A stretch of 64,000 nt of DNA, taken from Candidatus Pantoea persica. GTDB taxonomy: Bacteria; Pseudomonadota; Gammaproteobacteria; Enterobacterales; Enterobacteriaceae. Below, in pieces: positions 40,888 to 49,496 of the stretch (position 1 is its first letter; the number at the start of each line of letters is the position of its first letter). Both the position numbers and the translations under genes were made by a program. Where the stretch lies: the NCBI RefSeq assembly GCF_013753875.1, contig NZ_SMDS01000010.1, positions 310,001-374,000 of the forward strand, in the 5' to 3' direction. The notes beneath the pieces were generated by a model. It worked only from the letters and a program-made list of their open reading frames with translations. It searched no databases and was not told the origin of the DNA.

Positions 40888-41112
40888 ATGAGCGATGAAG
40901 ATTTCGCAACCTCGCACGACACGCTGAAGCTGGCCGATGAGGTCGCCTGTCTGAAAATGATGGTGATGCTGATTTTGAAAGGTATGGGCCAGGCGGATGC
41001 CGGCAAGGTGATTATCAATATGGAGCGCTACGTGCAAACGCTGGGCGACAAGCCGCAGGCGGAAGTGTTCAGCAATACCATCAAACAGATTAAAAGCGCC
41101 TATCGTCAGTAA
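40888..41112 (+). CDS. yecF: YecF, DUF2594 family
   Basis: A 74-residue protein (MSDEDFATSHDTLKLADEVA, LKMMVMLILKGMGQADAGKV) matching YecF over its whole length. AAGGAGAA lies 6-13 bp upstream of the ATG. Its function is unknown; its position beside uvrY is conserved. Confidence 0.92.
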   Translation: MSDEDFATSHDTLKLADEVACLKMMVMLILKGMGQADAGKVIINMERYVQTLGDKPQAEVFSNTIKQIKSAYRQ

Positions 41113-41498
41113 GGCGTTCGCCCCCGCCGTCGCGCGGGGGCACGCCGTCTGAAATAACAGAATAAGATTTTTCTGATAGAGATTCAATTTTCCTAAACAC
41201 AATAAATTTTCCTCCGCAGGCCGCCCTCTTATCGGGTTAATAAGCAAAATTAACCCGGTAAGGTAATTTATTTGTAAACATAGAGTTAAGCTTAGCTAAA
41301 GAGAAAAACAACCAGACAGCGAAAATTCCTTTTTCGCCCTCCGCCTCGCTTAACAGTTCACACTGTCAGCGCCGGAGGAATCGGTCTACGCTTAACGATT
41401 CAAAGGGACGGATCATCCTCTACGCAAGGCCTGAGGCAGCTCGCGGCTTCAGCGTCTGTTGACCGGCGCGCATTAACATTTGCAGAAGACTAACTACG
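41113..41498. other. Intergenic region, no gene seen
   Basis: About 385 bp. A GC hairpin (CCCCCGC/GCGGGGG, about 41121-41140) follows yecF but lacks a T-run. The rest is AT-rich without coding remnant. Confidence 0.55.
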
Positions 41499-42177
41499 TT
41501 GAATCAGCTGGCATTACCCTTTCTTCTGTTTGGCGTCTGTACCGCCCTGATGATCCTCAAGGATATTTTCCGCCACCTGCATCCCGTCAGAGTCATGAAT
41601 GTGATCTGGCCTCTTACCGGTCTTTACATGCCGTTCGTCGGCTGGCTGGCGTGGTGATATCTGGGCAGAAAGCCGTCGCACCAGCTCAAGCTCGCGCTGC
41701 TAGTGCCGCAAAAAATTCATCATCATGCAGGCTGGCCCACCATATTTATTTCTACCTCGCTTTCGGCAGCCGCCCGTATTCTCAGCGAAGTGATCACACT
41801 TCCAATTATCACCTTGCTGAACCACTATCAATTTCTGACGCCGCTCTGGCTGCAGGCTATTATCTGCCTTGCTATTTCCTTGTTTAGCAGCCTGTTTTTA
41901 CAGTTTATGGCGATTAAGCAGCGCAAATCGCTGTCGTTCTGGCGCACGCTAATGACCGCCTTTACCACCGAAACTTTTCCGCTGCTGGTTTATCAGGCGG
42001 GCGTACTCCTCTTTAATGGGACTGGCCCTGAAATTTGTACGTCACCAGCAACTCGACCCGCTCCCGCTTATGACCACCTTCTGGTTTATGTTACAGCTGG
42101 CCATGCTGACCGGATTTATATATTCCTGGCCTGCCAATCATTTTCTGATTAAACGGGGCCTTAACCCGGCGGTCTAG
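41499..42177 (+). pseudogene. DUF4396-type membrane protein, broken
   Basis: Reads LNQLALPFLLFGVCTALMIL and LTGLYMPFVGWLAW, then TGA, then YLGRKPSHQLKLALLVPQKI and ILSEVITLPIITLLNHYQFL. After VYQAGVLLFNG the frame shifts; the true end MLTGFIYSWPANHFLIKRGL, NPAV stops at 42177. The helical pattern and the ending PANHFLIKRG fit DUF4396 proteins, of unknown function. The start is uncertain (TTG at 41499). Confidence 0.75.
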
Positions 42178-42178
42178 T

Positions 42179-42771
42179 TTAACGGCAATAGCCGGCGCCG
42201 CGCATGCCAAAGTGAAAATGGCTGGCATGCGCGGCGTTATAATCAGGGCCGAGAGCATTGCAGAAATTATTCCCCCCTCCTGCCAGGGCTGATGCAGCAG
42301 TGCCGCTTTATTTTCCGGATGTGTCCAGTTTTTTCCTACGTCGGCAAGCTGAACGCCGGTGACATCCCAGGCGTGCTCGCTTAACCGCCCCTCTGTACGG
42401 TGATAGATGTTGCGACAGACATAGCTGCCGACGTGGCTGATGCGCACCAGCGCGGTGGCGGGTTGCGCCAGCGCCAGCCGCTGCTGGTGGCTGCGTAACA
42501 CGTACATCGTGCTGACGACCGCCATCGGACAGCTGGCGAGAAAGCTGCTGCTCAGGCTGACCGCGCCGAACCGCTGGAGCGGATTATGCAGCGGGCGGTT
42601 TCCCTTCACGGCGGGCGGCTGGCTAAACTAAAGCTGACCACGCCCGCCTCGCGCGCGGCGCATCACGTCAAGGCAGGCGGCGGGATCGTTCGCCAGCCGC
42701 TTGAGCTTGTAGCGCGTCATCCAGCGCGGCGAGAACCTACAGCGCGCAAAGACTCAGTTTCTTGATCATTG
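42179..42771 (-). pseudogene. Extensin-like family protein, broken
   Basis: Starts MIKKLSLCAL, then TAG. LANDPAACLDVMRRAR, FGAVSLSSSFLASCPMAVV, VRISHVGSYVCRNIYHRTEG and SEHAWDVTGVQLAD follow with frame breaks, and the true end HASHFHFGMRGAGYCR stops at 42179. The SCRN..H and HFHFDMRGAGYCR segments define the bacterial extensin-like family (possible peptidoglycan-active exported proteins). It converges on the DUF4396 gene with 1 bp between the stops. Confidence 0.78.
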
Positions 42772-43014
42772 TGCCTATTGCATTTATTCAGTGGAGAAAT
42801 ACTCTGGCTATCAACCGATTAGCTCTAATCAGAGCACAGTGCCGCACAGTATAACCCAAGCAGGCGGCGAAAAGCGCCCAGTAACTGCAAAATCTGTGAA
42901 TGGACTATAGCAGAGTTGGCTGAAGACGCCTGAGCCTGGGCGTAGAGAAGGAACGATGCGCCGAACGGCGCCAGAAAAGCAACAGGCCAGCACATTGTGC
43001 TGGCCTGTCTGATG

Positions 43015-43102
43015 TGGCGGAGGAAGAGAGATTCGAACTCTCGGATGGTTTCCCATCGGCGGTTTTCAAGACCGCTGCCTTAAGCCACTCGGCCATCCCT
43101 CC
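43015..43102 (-). tRNA. tRNA-Ser (UGA), copy 1
   Basis: 88 nt with CCA; acceptor GGAGGGA, anticodon TGA in CTTGAAA, long variable arm, T loop GTTCGAATC. It is nearly identical to copy 2; the differences are in the acceptor stem, D arm and anticodon stem. Confidence 0.96.
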
Positions 43103-43170
43103 GGATTGATGCGTTTTGCATCGACAAAACGGCTGCGCCGTTCTGTTTTTTCCCCGACTGAGCACGAAGG

Positions 43171-43258
43171 TGGCGGAGGAGGAGAGATTCGAACTCTCGG
43201 ATGGTTTCCCATCGGCGATTTTCAAGACCGCTGCCTTAAGCCGCTCGGCCACCCCTCC
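43171..43258 (-). tRNA. serT: tRNA-Ser (UGA), copy 2
   Basis: 88 nt with CCA; acceptor GGAGGGG, anticodon TGA. It lies 68 bp upstream of copy 1 in the same direction. In E. coli a single serT lies beside yccA, as this copy does. One anticodon-stem pair is G-U here (GCGGT/ATCGC). Confidence 0.96.
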
Positions 43259-43480
43259 GCAATGAGGCGCACTATAAACATCTCCCCGATGCTTGTAAAG
43301 CCCACGCGAACTCATTCGCCTGAAAAACAGCCAAAACGGCGTTATTCGTTGGCAAAAACGCCATTCCGCTCAGAGAAACAGCGGTTTATCACGTGTAAAG
43401 AAGGGTAAAACGCCTTTCGCCTGTTTAGGCCGCTGCGTATTCTCTGCTCAGACTTCGTGTTCTGATGAAAGGAGCGCATT

Positions 43481-44137
43481 ATGGACAGTTTGATTACTTC
43501 GTCCTCGCGGACATCGCTGCTCAGCACGCACAAGGTGCTGCGCAATACCTATTTCCTGCTCGGCCTGACGCTGACCTTCTCTGCCGTGACCGCTACCGCC
43601 AGCACCGTGCTCGGCCTGCCCGGTCCCGGCCTAATTCTGATGCTGGTCGGCTTTTACGGTCTGATGTTTCTGACGCATAAGCTGGCGGACAGCCCGATGG
43701 GCATTCTGGCGGCGTTCGCCTTTACCGGCTTTCTTGGCTACTGCTCAGGCCCGATTCTCAGCTCGTTTTTAACCGTGGGCATGGGGGATGTGATTGCGCT
43801 GGCGTTGGGCGGCACGGCGCTGGTTTTCTTCTGCTGTTCAGCCTATGTACTGACCACGCGCCGCGATATGTTTTTCTTGGGCGGCATTATGATGGCGGGC
43901 TTCGTAGCGCTGCTGGTGGCGGTTATCGCTAACCTGTTCCTGCAGCTGCCTGCGCTGCACCTGGCGATCAGCGCGCTGTTTATTCTGTTTTCCGCCGGCG
44001 CCATCCTGTGGGAGACCAGCAATATCATCTACGGCGGCGAGACCAACTATATTCGCGCTACCGTCAGCCTTTACGTTTCGCTCTACAACATCTTTATCAG
44101 CCTGCTGAGCCTGCTCGGTTTCGCCCGCAGTAATTAA
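43481..44137 (+). CDS. yccA: YccA, Bax inhibitor-1 family membrane protein
   Basis: Encodes 218 residues (E. coli 219) with seven predicted helices ([56 protein letters not shown]). In E. coli YccA is a substrate and modulator of FtsH. AAAGGAG lies 7 bp upstream of the ATG. No lesion. Confidence 0.95.
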   Translation: MDSLITSSSRTSLLSTHKVLRNTYFLLGLTLTFSAVTATASTVLGLPGPGLILMLVGFYGLMFLTHKLADSPMGILAAFAFTGFLGYCSGPILSSFLTVGMGDVIALALGGTALVFFCCSAYVLTTRRDMFFLGGIMMAGFVALLVAVIANLFLQLPALHLAISALFILFSAGAILWETSNIIYGGETNYIRATVSLYVSLYNIFISLLSLLGFARSN

Positions 44138-44299
44138 CGGGCTGAGCCCCCCGCGACAGGGATGTCGCGAGACGCGCTCGCGTCGCCCTGAGCAACGCAG
44201 GATGCCAGTCTACCCTACCCCGCTTCGGCGGAGTTTTGCTTTTTCCCAGCGTGCATTTTGCTAGAATAGCGCCGACGCAAGCCGTTGTAAGGAGTAAAC

Positions 44300-44626
44300 G
44301 TGGAATTTAACGATAAAACCCCGGCCATGGATGGCGAGGGCTATTTAAAGCATTCTGATGACTGGAGCGAAGCGCTGGCGGAAGAGATTGCTCGTCAGGA
44401 AGGCGTCACCCTGAGCGACGCCCACTGGGAAGTGGTTCGCTTCGTGCGGGCTTTTTATCAGGAGTACAACACCTCGCCTGCTATCCGCATGCTGGTGAAG
44501 GCGATGGCGCAAAAATATGGCGAGGAAAAAGGCAACAGCCGCTATCTGTTCCGCCTGTTTCCTGAAGGGCCGGCCAAGCAGGCGACTAAAATCGCCGGCC
44601 TGCCGAAACCGGCAAAGTGCCTCTGA
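44300..44626 (+). CDS. tusE: Sulfur relay protein TusE
   Basis: Encodes 108 residues (E. coli 109). TusE takes sulfur from TusBCD and delivers it to MnmA for 2-thiouridine in tRNA. The C-terminal Cys is present in KPAKCL, the penultimate position as in the family. It starts with GTG at 44300, after TAAGGAG. Its stop directly adjoins the convergent yccX stop. Confidence 0.95.
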   Translation: MEFNDKTPAMDGEGYLKHSDDWSEALAEEIARQEGVTLSDAHWEVVRFVRAFYQEYNTSPAIRMLVKAMAQKYGEEKGNSRYLFRLFPEGPAKQATKIAGLPKPAKCL

Positions 44627-44878
44627 CTAACCGGTGGTAAAGCGGCGTGGCGCCTTCGCCGGCTGGTGCGGCTCCAGCAATACCTGGTCGACGCGGGCGC
44701 TGCGCGGTCCGCCCGCTTTCAGCCAGGCGATCAGGGCATCGACCTTTTCCGGCTCGCCCCAAGCAAGCACCTCGACGCTGCCGTCGTCTAGGTTGCGCGC
44801 ATAGCCCAGCACGCCCAGCTGCGCCTGAGTGCTGTAGCGAAAGCCTACCCCCTCACCTGACCATAGCAGATTCGTCAT
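44627..44878 (-). pseudogene. yccX: Acylphosphatase YccX, N-terminus altered
   Basis: An 83-codon frame (family about 92). The C-terminal two thirds are normal: [39 protein letters not shown], with the catalytic Asn in ARNLDDG. The N-terminal part [18 protein letters not shown] has lost the usual start and the G-R-V-Q half of the phosphate loop GRVQGVGFR; two residues are also missing before LGVLGY. The active Arg in GFR remains. Probably inactive through small deletions, though it is open by length. Confidence 0.6.
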
Positions 44879-44880
44879 CG

Positions 44881-45120
44881 CCTTTCGGGCGTGATTGTCG
44901 ATGTCGATCCGGAATATTCGCTGGATACGCCTAAACTGGACGATCACGCGTGATGGAAGATGAAGAGGGCGACCAGGCGCATACCTAATATCGCCGAAAT
45001 CCAGCTGGTGGGCGAAACCAGCGCTGAACATCCCGGACAGCCGGAGATGGATGAGCTGGCCGCATCTATTCGTCAGCAGCAGGCGGCATCCGACGCCGCC
45101 TTGCGATTTATCCCTGCCGC
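44881..45120 (+). pseudogene. hspQ: Heat shock protein HspQ, fragment
   Basis: The plus strand reads [21 protein letters not shown], a stop, then after frame changes [30 protein letters not shown]. These are the middle and C-terminal parts of HspQ, which binds hemimethylated DNA and modulates Lon. The start and the VMEDEEG centre are damaged. In E. coli rlmI lies between hspQ and yccX; here it is absent, so a deletion of more than 1 kb ends at about 44880. Confidence 0.8.
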
Positions 45121-45129
45121 GTCACACCC

Positions 45130-45521
45130 ATACGTGAGATTATCCATCTTAGGACAGCGATCCATAATAACGGTCAGGCCTGCATCAGCACCGCAGCCTG
45201 CTCATTAATCACACCCAGCTGCAGCCAGAGGGTATCTGCACCAACGGCGATCGCCTCCTGCGCCACCCCCCATGCTGCTTCCGAATTGCGGAACACATCC
45301 ACCATATCGATTTTCCTCGGCACTTCTTCTAGAGTCACATAGGCGGTTTGCCCTAGCAGGGTTTTCCCCGCCAGCTTCGGGCTAACCGGAATCACCTCGT
45401 AGCCCCAGTCCAGCAGATATTTCATTACGCTGTAGCTTGGCCGGTCAGGACAATCGCAGGCGCCCACCAGCGCAATGCGGCGGGTACGTGTCAGCACATC
45501 GCGGCTCGTTCGGTCATTCAT
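45130..45521 (-). pseudogene. yccU: CoA-binding protein YccU, 3' frameshift
   Basis: 115 residues are open (RRIALVGACDCPDRPSYSVM, KYLLDWGYEVIPVSPKLAGK, VFRNSEAAWGVAQEAIAVGA), a Rossmann CoA-binding domain. After QAAVLMQ the frame is shifted by one; the expected C-terminus AGLTVIMDRCPKM is visible in the next frame. E. coli YccU has 137 residues. The lost tail carries the conserved DRCP motif, so activity is doubtful. Confidence 0.78.
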
Positions 45522-45692
45522 TTTTTATCCTCTTTTCAGAGCTTTGAGTGTAGATGGCGCGCTTTCAGCCTGCGCCGGACCGTAGCGAGATATTTTGCGC
45601 TGGCGCACGAAAAAATATATCCAAATGTAAATTAACTGCCATAATGTAATGATTTGCTACATACAAAACCTTGCGCCCTTTCTGGAGTCTAC

Positions 45693-46343
45693 ATGAAACT
45701 CTCTCTGGCCGTGACGGGGTGGGTTGTTCTCCTCGCGTCAGCATCCTGTCATGCCATAACTCTGAAGCTCGATCCGCAAATCGATCTGCTGGTGCTGGAT
45801 GGGCGCAAAATTTCCGGCTCGCTGTTGAAAGGCGCCGATAGTCTGGAACTGGAACGCGGTCAGCACCAGTTTTTGTTCCGCGTCGAGCAGCTGCGCGACG
45901 CGCATAAAGATGCCTCTCTGCGCTATCAGTCTGCGCCGATGATCGTCACATTCAACGCACAGGTGAAAACCATAGCTATTCGTCTGCCTGCGCTTGAGAG
46001 CCGCCGCGATCGCCACCATTTCGATCGCACGCTTAATTTTCAGCTGGTTGACGAGCGCGGCCGCGAAATCGACAGTAAGCGCGACCGCCTGCCCCTCTCC
46101 GGCGAGGGCGATATGGAAAAAACGATGATCCTCTACAACCGCAACGGCCAGGTCGCCTCGGTGCCGCAATTTGCGGCAGTAAATGAAGCGACGGTGTCCG
46201 CTTTCCCTACGGAAGCCGAATTCGCCTGGATCGACGACATAGATGAGACGCAAATGCCCCTGATTAAACGCTGGTTTCAGCGCTTCGATCAGGCGACGCG
46301 CCAGCAATTTCTCTGGCTGGTCAAAATGTTGCGTACAAGTTGA
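45693..46343 (+). CDS. csgI: CsgI/YccT, DUF2057 family periplasmic protein
   Basis: Encodes 216 residues. The signal peptide MKLSLAVTGWVVLLASASCH ends before AITLKLDPQIDLLVLDGRKI. The body RGQHQFLFRVEQLRDAHKDA matches DUF2057. In E. coli this protein inhibits curli subunit polymerisation in the periplasm. TCTGGAG lies 7 bp upstream of the ATG. Intact. Confidence 0.88.
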   Translation: MKLSLAVTGWVVLLASASCHAITLKLDPQIDLLVLDGRKISGSLLKGADSLELERGQHQFLFRVEQLRDAHKDASLRYQSAPMIVTFNAQVKTIAIRLPALESRRDRHHFDRTLNFQLVDERGREIDSKRDRLPLSGEGDMEKTMILYNRNGQVASVPQFAAVNEATVSAFPTEAEFAWIDDIDETQMPLIKRWFQRFDQATRQQFLWLVKMLRTS

Positions 46344-46411
46344 TAGCCAGGAAAGGCGCAGGATAAACTCGTGCGACTCTTTTACGTAAGCGATTTTACC
46401 AAGATGCCTTT

Positions 46412-46870
46412 ATGGAACAGACTGTCCGTACGCTTGGCCTCAGCAAACATATTGCGCTGGTGGCGCACGATCACTGCAAAGCTTCCCTGCTGGAATGGGT
46501 AAAGCTGAATCAGGCGACGCTCGAGCCGCACACCCTCTACACTACGGCATTACCGGCAACCTTTATCAATTGCCATACCGGACTGAACGTTAACGCTATG
46601 CTGAGCGGCCCGATGGGCAGCGATCAGCAGGTCGGCGCGCTGATCGCGGAAGGAAAGATTGATGTGCTGATTTTTTTCTGGGATCCGCTCAATGCCGTGC
46701 CGCACGATCCGGACGTCAAAGCGCTGCTGCGGCTAGCGACCGTCTGGAATATTCCTGTCGCCACCAACCGCGCCACGGTACACTTTATCATTCAGTCGCC
46801 GCTGTTTGCGCAGTCGGTTAAGCTCTCTCTTCCAGACAATCAGCACTACCTGCAAGCGCGCCTCGAATAA
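46412..46870 (+). CDS. mgsA: Methylglyoxal synthase, active-site loop frameshifted
   Basis: Encodes 152 residues, exactly the E. coli length. MgsA converts dihydroxyacetone phosphate to methylglyoxal. Most of the protein is normal ([56 protein letters not shown]). Residues 44-51 read TTALPATF where the family has ATGTTGNL, the phosphate-binding loop. In the next frame the same bases read GITGNL. A one-base loss before 46546 and a one-base gain near 46564 cancel, leaving the length unchanged. NRATVHFI also replaces NVATADFI. Probably inactive despite an open frame. Confidence 0.9.
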   Translation: MEQTVRTLGLSKHIALVAHDHCKASLLEWVKLNQATLEPHTLYTTALPATFINCHTGLNVNAMLSGPMGSDQQVGALIAEGKIDVLIFFWDPLNAVPHDPDVKALLRLATVWNIPVATNRATVHFIIQSPLFAQSVKLSLPDNQHYLQARLE

Positions 46871-48925
46871 TCAGGCCTTACGCAGTAGCGGCACGCCAAG
46901 CTGGCGGAATGCGTCGACAAAAAGCGACGGCTGCTCGCGATCGTACAACAGCCAGACCTGCTGGCGTGCGCGAGTCAGCGCCACATAGGCGAGACGTCTC
47001 TCCTCCGCATCCGGAAACTCTTCCAGCTGCGGCAGTAGCCCCTGCTCCATAACGGATTCGCGCGCCGGCGCGGGAAACCCCTCTTTGCCCGCCTGCAGTC
47101 CCAGCAGGATCACGATATCAGCCTGCTGCCCTTTGCTAGCGTGGATGGTCATAAAGTCCAGCCTGAGCCTCGGCCAGCAGGTTTTCGCCTTATCCAGCAC
47201 ATCGGGACGTAGATAGTGATAGCGCGCCAGCAGCAGCACGCGCTCGTCCGGCTTCACGTAGCCGCTGAGCTTGTTCAGCAGCGGCTCCAGCTGCTCTTGT
47301 GGCAACAAGTTTATCGCCTTTTTATTGCCTTTGGTCAGGCTATTGAGCGGCTTCTTCAGCTGGTGCGGGTTTTGCAGCACGAAGCTGTTGGCAATATCGC
47401 CGATGCGCTCGTTGAAGCGATAGGTGGTGTCGAGCACGCAGCGATCGCCAGCGCCAAAGTGGTGATGGAAAGCGGTGGTCAGGCTCATCTCCGCACCGCT
47501 GAAGCGGTAGATCGCCTGCCAATCATCGCCCACGGCAAACAGCGTGGTGTGCTTGTTCTGCTGGCGCAGCGCCGCGAGCAGGGCGGCGAGCTGCGGCGAA
47601 ATGTCCTGGAACTCATCCACCATAATATGCTTCCACGGGCTGATAAAGCGCCCTTTGTCCAGGATGGCGACAGCCTGCTGGATCAGGACAGCAAAATCGA
47701 GCGCGCCCTCCTCTTTCAGCGCCTGCTTCCACGCCTTCAGCAGCGGCGCCATCAGCTTCACCCGCTTGCTGAACAGTGCTCTCACCTCGTCAGGCACATC
47801 GGCGATCATTGCCGCCTGCGAGCCGCCGTGCATCCGCATCAGCCCAAGCCAGCGCTCAAGGCGCGGCGCCAGCCGCTTCGTCAGACACTCGTCCTGCCAG
47901 AAGTGCCCCTCAGGCAGCGTCCACTGCAGCTCGTCGCGCAGCCACTGGCGCCAGCCGTTGGCCTGCGCCTTTTTCTCCTCGCACTGCTGACGCCAGGCGT
48001 CGATAAGCAAAGCCTGACGCGCCGCCGCGTCACTCTCAAGCTTGCTGACAACCGGCTGCTTGTTACTGCCTTCGCGGATGATATGCAGCGCCAGCGCGTG
48101 GAAGGTGCGCGCCTGAATATCGGCGACGCCCAGCCGCGCGCGGATACGCTCGTTCATCTCCTCCGCCGCCTGGCAGCCAAACGCCAGAAGCAGAATCTGT
48201 TCAGGCGCGGCCAGCCTGCGCGTTAACAGCCAGCCCGCGCGCGCCACCAGCACCGAGGTTTTGCCGCTGCCTGCGCCGGCCAGCACCAGCACCGCCTCTT
48301 CGCCGTTGACCACCGCCTCGCACTGCGAGGGGTTGAGCGGCGAGGTTTCCACCGTGGCGAAAAAGTCGTGATATTGCGTCAGCATGCGCGCGGTCCAGTC
48401 GCGGTTGCGCTGGCGTAGCGCCGCCTCGCCCTGCTCCAGCCAGCGCAGGCAGGCGTGGTACGGCTCGCGGCAGTCGCTGAACTCATCGAGGCGCGCCAGC
48501 GGCAGCGGCAGCGCGGCAAACCGCTTGTCGATCTGTGCGCATAGCGCCTGCAGTTCGCTGCGCATAATCCAGCGATCCTGGGCGCCGAAGTCGTCGACGC
48601 GTTGCCTGAGCTGCGTCAGCACCTCAACGCAGACGGCGCTCATTTCCGCGCTCCACGCCTGCCAGGCCTGCAGCAGATAGTGGTAAAAGCGCTGGGTTTC
48701 CTGCCACTCGGTGCCGTGCAGACGCACGACCTTATCCTCCGGCAGCAAAAACTCCAGCTCGCCCCACACCACGCCGCGCCTGCAGCTGATGTTAAGTAAG
48801 GTATTAAAGGGAATAAGGTATTCGTGTTTGTCGCCACTGACTTCTACGCCAGCTGCCAGCAGGCGAACACGGTTATAAGGGTGCTGAGCGAGCCGTTTGC
48901 CCATCGATGTCGCGTTGAGTTCCAT
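46871..48925 (-). CDS. helD: DNA helicase IV
   Basis: Encodes 684 residues, the E. coli length, from MELNATSMGKRLAQHPYNRV; a start two codons earlier is possible. A superfamily 1 3'-5' helicase with Walker A (LAGAGSGKTSVLVARAG), the Q-motif region (NPSQCEAVVNGEEAVLVL), Walker B (HIMVDEFQDISPQLAALLA), motif III (FAVGDDWQAIYRFSGAEMSL) and motifs V and VI (TIHASKGQQADIVILLGLQA, LAYVALTRARQQVWLLYD). Its stop abuts the mgsA stop. Complete. Confidence 0.95.
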   Translation of the reverse strand: MELNATSMGKRLAQHPYNRVRLLAAGVEVSGDKHEYLIPFNTLLNISCRRGVVWGELEFLLPEDKVVRLHGTEWQETQRFYHYLLQAWQAWSAEMSAVCVEVLTQLRQRVDDFGAQDRWIMRSELQALCAQIDKRFAALPLPLARLDEFSDCREPYHACLRWLEQGEAALRQRNRDWTARMLTQYHDFFATVETSPLNPSQCEAVVNGEEAVLVLAGAGSGKTSVLVARAGWLLTRRLAAPEQILLLAFGCQAAEEMNERIRARLGVADIQARTFHALALHIIREGSNKQPVVSKLESDAAARQALLIDAWRQQCEEKKAQANGWRQWLRDELQWTLPEGHFWQDECLTKRLAPRLERWLGLMRMHGGSQAAMIADVPDEVRALFSKRVKLMAPLLKAWKQALKEEGALDFAVLIQQAVAILDKGRFISPWKHIMVDEFQDISPQLAALLAALRQQNKHTTLFAVGDDWQAIYRFSGAEMSLTTAFHHHFGAGDRCVLDTTYRFNERIGDIANSFVLQNPHQLKKPLNSLTKGNKKAINLLPQEQLEPLLNKLSGYVKPDERVLLLARYHYLRPDVLDKAKTCWPRLRLDFMTIHASKGQQADIVILLGLQAGKEGFPAPARESVMEQGLLPQLEEFPDAEERRLAYVALTRARQQVWLLYDREQPSLFVDAFRQLGVPLLRKA

Positions 48926-49046
48926 GTCCATACCGTCACACGGGAAGAAAGATTATCGGCAGTTTACCTGCCAGATACTTGGCGCTCCAGCCTTAAAACA
49001 GGCTAAACTTGGCGGCACATCTTTGCGGAAAGCAAAAGGAAAAATC

Positions 49047-49496
49047 ATGCGCACCGTACTGAACATTCTTAATTTTATTCTCGGTGGTTTCTTTACCACC
49101 CTCTGCTGGCTGTTCGCCACGCTGATCAGCATTCTGCTGATCTTTACCCTGCCGCTGACGCGTTCCTGCTGGGAAATCACCCGGCTCTCACTATTGCCCT
49201 ACGGCAACGAGGCGGTGCACGTGGACGTGATACGCCCGGAGAGCAAAAGCGCCATCATGAATAACGGCGGCACCTTTCTGAATATTTTCTGGCTGATCTT
49301 CTTTGGCTGGTGGCTCTGCCTGACCCATATCTCCACCGGCATCGTGCAGTGCCTCAGCATTATTGGCATTCCGGTAGGCATCGCCAATTTTAAAATCGCC
49401 GCCATCGCGCTCTGGCCGGTTGGCCGCCGCGTGGTCTCTGTCGAAGAAGCACGCGCGACGCCAACGCCCGTCGTCGCTACTGAGGCTGCCGCATGA
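49047..49496 (+). CDS. yccF: YccF, inner-membrane protein
   Basis: Encodes 149 residues (E. coli 148) with two conserved YccF domains: NILNFILGGFFTTLCWLFAT and LNIFWLIFFGWWLCLTHIST, SIIGIPVGIANFKIA. Function unknown. AAAAGGAAAAA lies upstream of the ATG. Its stop overlaps the yccS start (ATGATG). Confidence 0.93.
   Translation: MRTVLNILNFILGGFFTTLCWLFATLISILLIFTLPLTRSCWEITRLSLLPYGNEAVHVDVIRPESKSAIMNNGGTFLNIFWLIFFGWWLCLTHISTGIVQCLSIIGIPVGIANFKIAAIALWPVGRRVVSVEEARATPTPVVATEAAA

Noticed and set aside
47216..48226. 336-codon open frame on the plus strand
   Set aside because: Antisense shadow of helD; composition (Gln/Arg/His-rich) is that of a reversed coding strand.
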